Positions 62,060 to 64,000 of a stretch of 64,000 bases of DNA are shown here, piece by piece. The translations under genes were made by a program, and so were the position numbers. The notes beneath the pieces are model-generated. The model was not told where the DNA came from and made no database searches. It saw only the letters and a program-made list of their open reading frames with translations. Source of the stretch: Chryseobacterium sp. ZHDP1 (GTDB taxonomy: Bacteria; Bacteroidota; Bacteroidia; Flavobacteriales; Weeksellaceae); the NCBI RefSeq assembly GCF_018603435.1, contig NZ_CP075682.1, positions 3,162,001 through 3,226,000 of the forward strand, in the 5' to 3' direction. Position 1 is the stretch's first letter; each line of letters begins with the position of its first letter.

Positions 62060-62131
62060 ATGCTAAATTTTAAACAACATAAAACCGGTAAAAAGGGAAC
62101 TGTGAAGTTCTCTAAGGTTTGGAATGTATAA
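62060..62131 (+). CDS. Lysine-rich 23-residue leader peptide ORF upstream of lysA
   Basis: Too short for ordinary gene calling. Starts MLNFKQHKTGKKGTV and ends at TAA at 62129-62131. Six of its 23 codons are lysine (positions 5, 8, 11, 12, 16, 19). A stem GGGAACT-GTGA-AGTTCTC lies inside it, and its stop codon overlaps the antiterminator arm. Candidate attenuation leader peptide for lysA; see findings. Confidence 0.5.
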   Translation: MLNFKQHKTGKKGTVKFSKVWNV

Positions 62132-62197
62132 AAGAGTTGTATTGCATAAAAAATAATGTTAATGGCAGACTCTTTTTTCGAAGAATCTGCCTTTTTT
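62130..62197 (+). promoter_or_regulatory. Candidate attenuator with antiterminator before lysA
   Basis: AAAAGAGT at 62130-62137 can pair with ACTCTTTT at 62169-62176 (antiterminator, 8 bp). The alternative is the terminator GGCAGA...TCTGCC with T-run at 62164-62197. The two share bases, so only one can form. Confidence 0.6.
62164..62197 (+). terminator. Intrinsic terminator directly upstream of lysA
   Basis: GGCAGA / TCTGCC stem extended by TCTT/AAGA after a C-A mismatch, then TTTTTT. It ends 17 bp before the lysA ATG, leaving no room for another promoter. Confidence 0.8.
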
Positions 62198-62213
62198 ATG
62201 CTAAAAAGAAATT

Positions 62214-63413
62214 ATGAATTCAAAAGAATTATTAAAGATTGCCAATGAGTTTGGCACCCCGGTGTATGTTTACGATGCCGAATCCATTAAAACACAATAC
62301 GAGAAACTTACCTCTTCTTTCCTAAAACACACAAAGTTTTTCTACGCAGCAAAAGCGCTTACCAATATCAACATCCTGAAGTATGTGAAAAATCTGGGAG
62401 CTTCATTAGATTGTGTATCCATCAATGAAGTAAAACTTGGATTAAAAGCAGGTTTTCCAAAAGAAAAAATACTTTTTACGCCCAATTGTGTAGATCTTGC
62501 CGAGATCGAAGAAGCGATGACTTTCGGGGTGCACATCAATATCGATAATATTTCTATTCTGGAGCAGTTCGGGAACAAATACGGAAACTCTTACCCGATT
62601 TTAGTAAGAATCAACCCGCATATTTTTGCCGGCGGAAACTATAAAATTTCTACAGGGCATATCGACAGTAAATTCGGAATTTCCATCCATCAGGTTCGTC
62701 ATATCGAAAGAGTGATGAAATCTACCAATCTTAATGTGGAAGGTCTTCATATGCATACCGGAAGCGAGATCAAAGATCCGGATGTTTTTCTTCAGGCTTT
62801 GGAGATCATGCTGGAATTATCCGAACATTTTCCGAATCTGAAATATCTGGATATGGGAAGCGGATTTAAAATTCCTTATCAGGACACGGAAGAAGAAACC
62901 GACGTAAAAACATTAGGAAAAAAAGTGGAAAAAGTAATCTCCGAATTTTCAAAATCAACCGGAAAAAAATTCGAATTATGGTTTGAACCGGGTAAATTCC
63001 TTGTCGGAAAAAGCGGATATTTACTGGTGAAAGCCAATGTGATTAAACAAACAACGGCAACTGTTTTTGTCGGGGTGAATTCAGGATTCAACCATCTGAT
63101 TCGTCCGATGTTCTACGATTCTTACCATGTGATCGAAAACTTATCGAACCCGAAAGGAGCGGAAAGAATTTATACCGTGGTAGGAAACATCTGCGAAACG
63201 GATACTTTTGCATGGGACAGAAAGCTTAATGAAGTAAGAGAAGGCGATATTCTGGCGTTCCACAATGCAGGAGCTTACGGTTTTGAGATGAGTTCCAATT
63301 TTAATTCAAGATTAAAACCTGCCGAAGTTCTGTTTTTAGACGGAAAAGCCCACCTTATCAGAAAAAGAGATGAATTCGAAGATCTTTTGAAAAATCAGAT
63401 CGAGGTGTTGTAG
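62214..63413 (+). CDS. lysA: Diaminopimelate decarboxylase
   Basis: LysA removes CO2 from meso-diaminopimelate to make lysine, the last step of the pathway, using PLP. The 399 residues match the family. The PLP lysine is in FFYAAKALTNINIL, the fold type III core has VEGLHMHTGSEI and LDMGSGFKIPY, and FEPGKFLVG plus VGNICETDTFAWDR supply the diaminopimelate contacts with the cysteine. The upstream region carries an attenuator-like leader with a lysine-rich ORF, which suits lysine-dependent control. Confidence 0.96.
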   Translation: MNSKELLKIANEFGTPVYVYDAESIKTQYEKLTSSFLKHTKFFYAAKALTNINILKYVKNLGASLDCVSINEVKLGLKAGFPKEKILFTPNCVDLAEIEEAMTFGVHINIDNISILEQFGNKYGNSYPILVRINPHIFAGGNYKISTGHIDSKFGISIHQVRHIERVMKSTNLNVEGLHMHTGSEIKDPDVFLQALEIMLELSEHFPNLKYLDMGSGFKIPYQDTEEETDVKTLGKKVEKVISEFSKSTGKKFELWFEPGKFLVGKSGYLLVKANVIKQTTATVFVGVNSGFNHLIRPMFYDSYHVIENLSNPKGAERIYTVVGNICETDTFAWDRKLNEVREGDILAFHNAGAYGFEMSSNFNSRLKPAEVLFLDGKAHLIRKRDEFEDLLKNQIEVL

Positions 63414-63459
63414 ATTCTTAAAAAAGGCTTAACTTTATAAAACAAAATAGTAATAATTT

Positions 63460-63891
63460 ATGAAAAAAATATTTTCAGTTTTGGCAGTAACAGTTTTTGC
63501 CTTTTCATTTTCCCAGACGTATGTAAATGTTTCTTCGGTTAAAAATCAGGTAGAAAATGTTTACAAAGGCGGACAGGAAAAATTTGAATATGATCTCACC
63601 AATAATTTGAGATATACAGCAAATGCATTTCAGGCAAACGGTGATTTTACATTGAATTTTAAAGTAAATGAAAACGGAGATATTACCGACGTTAAACTTT
63701 TGCCTGAGCTTTATGATAAAGGATTTGAAAGAGAAGTAAAAAGAGATTTGGGCAGAATGAAAAAGCATTTTGCAGTAAATCAACCAAAAAAAGTTTCCGT
63801 TGGATTAAGTTTCGGAAGAGATTTGAAAACTTCAGACGGCAGACTGGCGTTTCAGGGAAGAGACTCTTTTGCGAATCAGAATACAAAATAA
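63460..63891 (+). CDS. Secreted TonB C-terminal-like protein, hypothetical
   Basis: A 143-residue exported protein with a signal peptide (KIFSVLAVTVFAFSFSQT). The body has the strand-rich form of the TonB C-terminal fold: TYVNVSSVKNQVENVYKG, FTLNFKVNENGDITDVKLLPELYDKGFEREVKRDLGRMKKHF. It lacks the membrane anchor of a true TonB protein, so the role is uncertain. It follows lysA by 46 bp, but a functional link to lysine is not evident. Confidence 0.75.
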   Translation: MKKIFSVLAVTVFAFSFSQTYVNVSSVKNQVENVYKGGQEKFEYDLTNNLRYTANAFQANGDFTLNFKVNENGDITDVKLLPELYDKGFEREVKRDLGRMKKHFAVNQPKKVSVGLSFGRDLKTSDGRLAFQGRDSFANQNTK

Positions 63892-63904
63892 TCCGGCTCG
63901 AAGA

Positions 63905-63945
63905 TATATGGAAGCTCCGCATTTTTTGCGGAGCTTTTTTATTGT
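63905..63945 (+). terminator. Terminator after the TonB-C-like gene
   Basis: AAGCTCCGCA / TGCGGAGCTT stem with a T-run. Confidence 0.8.
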
Positions 63946-64000
63946 TTTTTAATATTTATTTTACGCTCTTGGCATAATCTTTACATCTCTACATTATCAG

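Noticed and set aside
1..64000. CRISPR array
   Set aside because: No regularly spaced direct repeats of 25-40 bp were seen, and no cas genes.

Overview
The window looks like the chromosome of a Flavobacteriia member of the Chryseobacterium type. It is AT-rich, shows Bacteroidota promoters of the TAnnTTTG class and no Shine-Dalgarno sites, and carries typical genes such as a 1024-residue SecA, DUF5686 and TonB-dependent receptors, BlaI/M56, DUF2797, and small peptides with MKNLKKL...GG leaders. This placement is inferred from gene content and style; no database was searched.

Region 1 to 38.9 kb is ordinary chromosome. It begins with a cut TonB-dependent siderophore receptor, secA, a DUF2795 gene and a sugar-nucleotide epimerase. 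Next come DUF389, DUF2797 and AsmA-like genes and a radical SAM gene. Two orphan GG-leader peptides lie near 12 kb. They are followed by a 2OG-Fe(II) oxygenase, menD facing pabB/pabC, three membrane-protein genes, uvrB, a BlaI/M56 pair in which the peptidase is split by a frameshift, a PQQ-type dehydrogenase, a TonB receptor, an aminotransferase/monooxygenase pair, miaE-DUF502, an acyltransferase, a zinc-peptidase lipoprotein, rplU-rpmA, two more GG-leader peptides and a DUF5686 protein.

Region 38,935 to 54,010 is an integrated mobile island of about 15 kb. It lies between a 48-bp direct repeat that is the 3' part of tRNA-Asn(GTT); the intact tRNA is at the right end. Next to it sit a tyrosine integrase and an excisionase-like HTH gene. 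The island also holds a ParB-like/beta-class DNA methyltransferase, an unrecognised 379-residue protein, a large primase-like/helicase protein, a serine recombinase, a lipoprotein, membrane proteins, a truncated dnaE-type fragment ended by a small palindromic insertion, and two secreted proteins sharing a C-terminal module. Paired repeats suggest recombinase arm sites, operators and possibly an origin.

Region 54.1 to 64 kb is chromosome again: rseP, a small beta-barrel protein, a nitrilase, thioredoxin, an MBL-rhodanese enzyme, a HerA-like ATPase, a DnaQ-type exonuclease, lysA and a TonB-C-like secreted protein. The region in front of lysA is the most striking regulatory signal in the window. 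It has a promoter, a 23-codon lysine-rich ORF, an alternative 8-bp pairing and an intrinsic terminator that lysA transcription must read through, as expected for attenuation. Other notable signals are a 28-nt leader element shared by two distant GG-leader peptide genes, and a classic T TTA AAA slippery heptamer exactly where the M56 gene changes frame.
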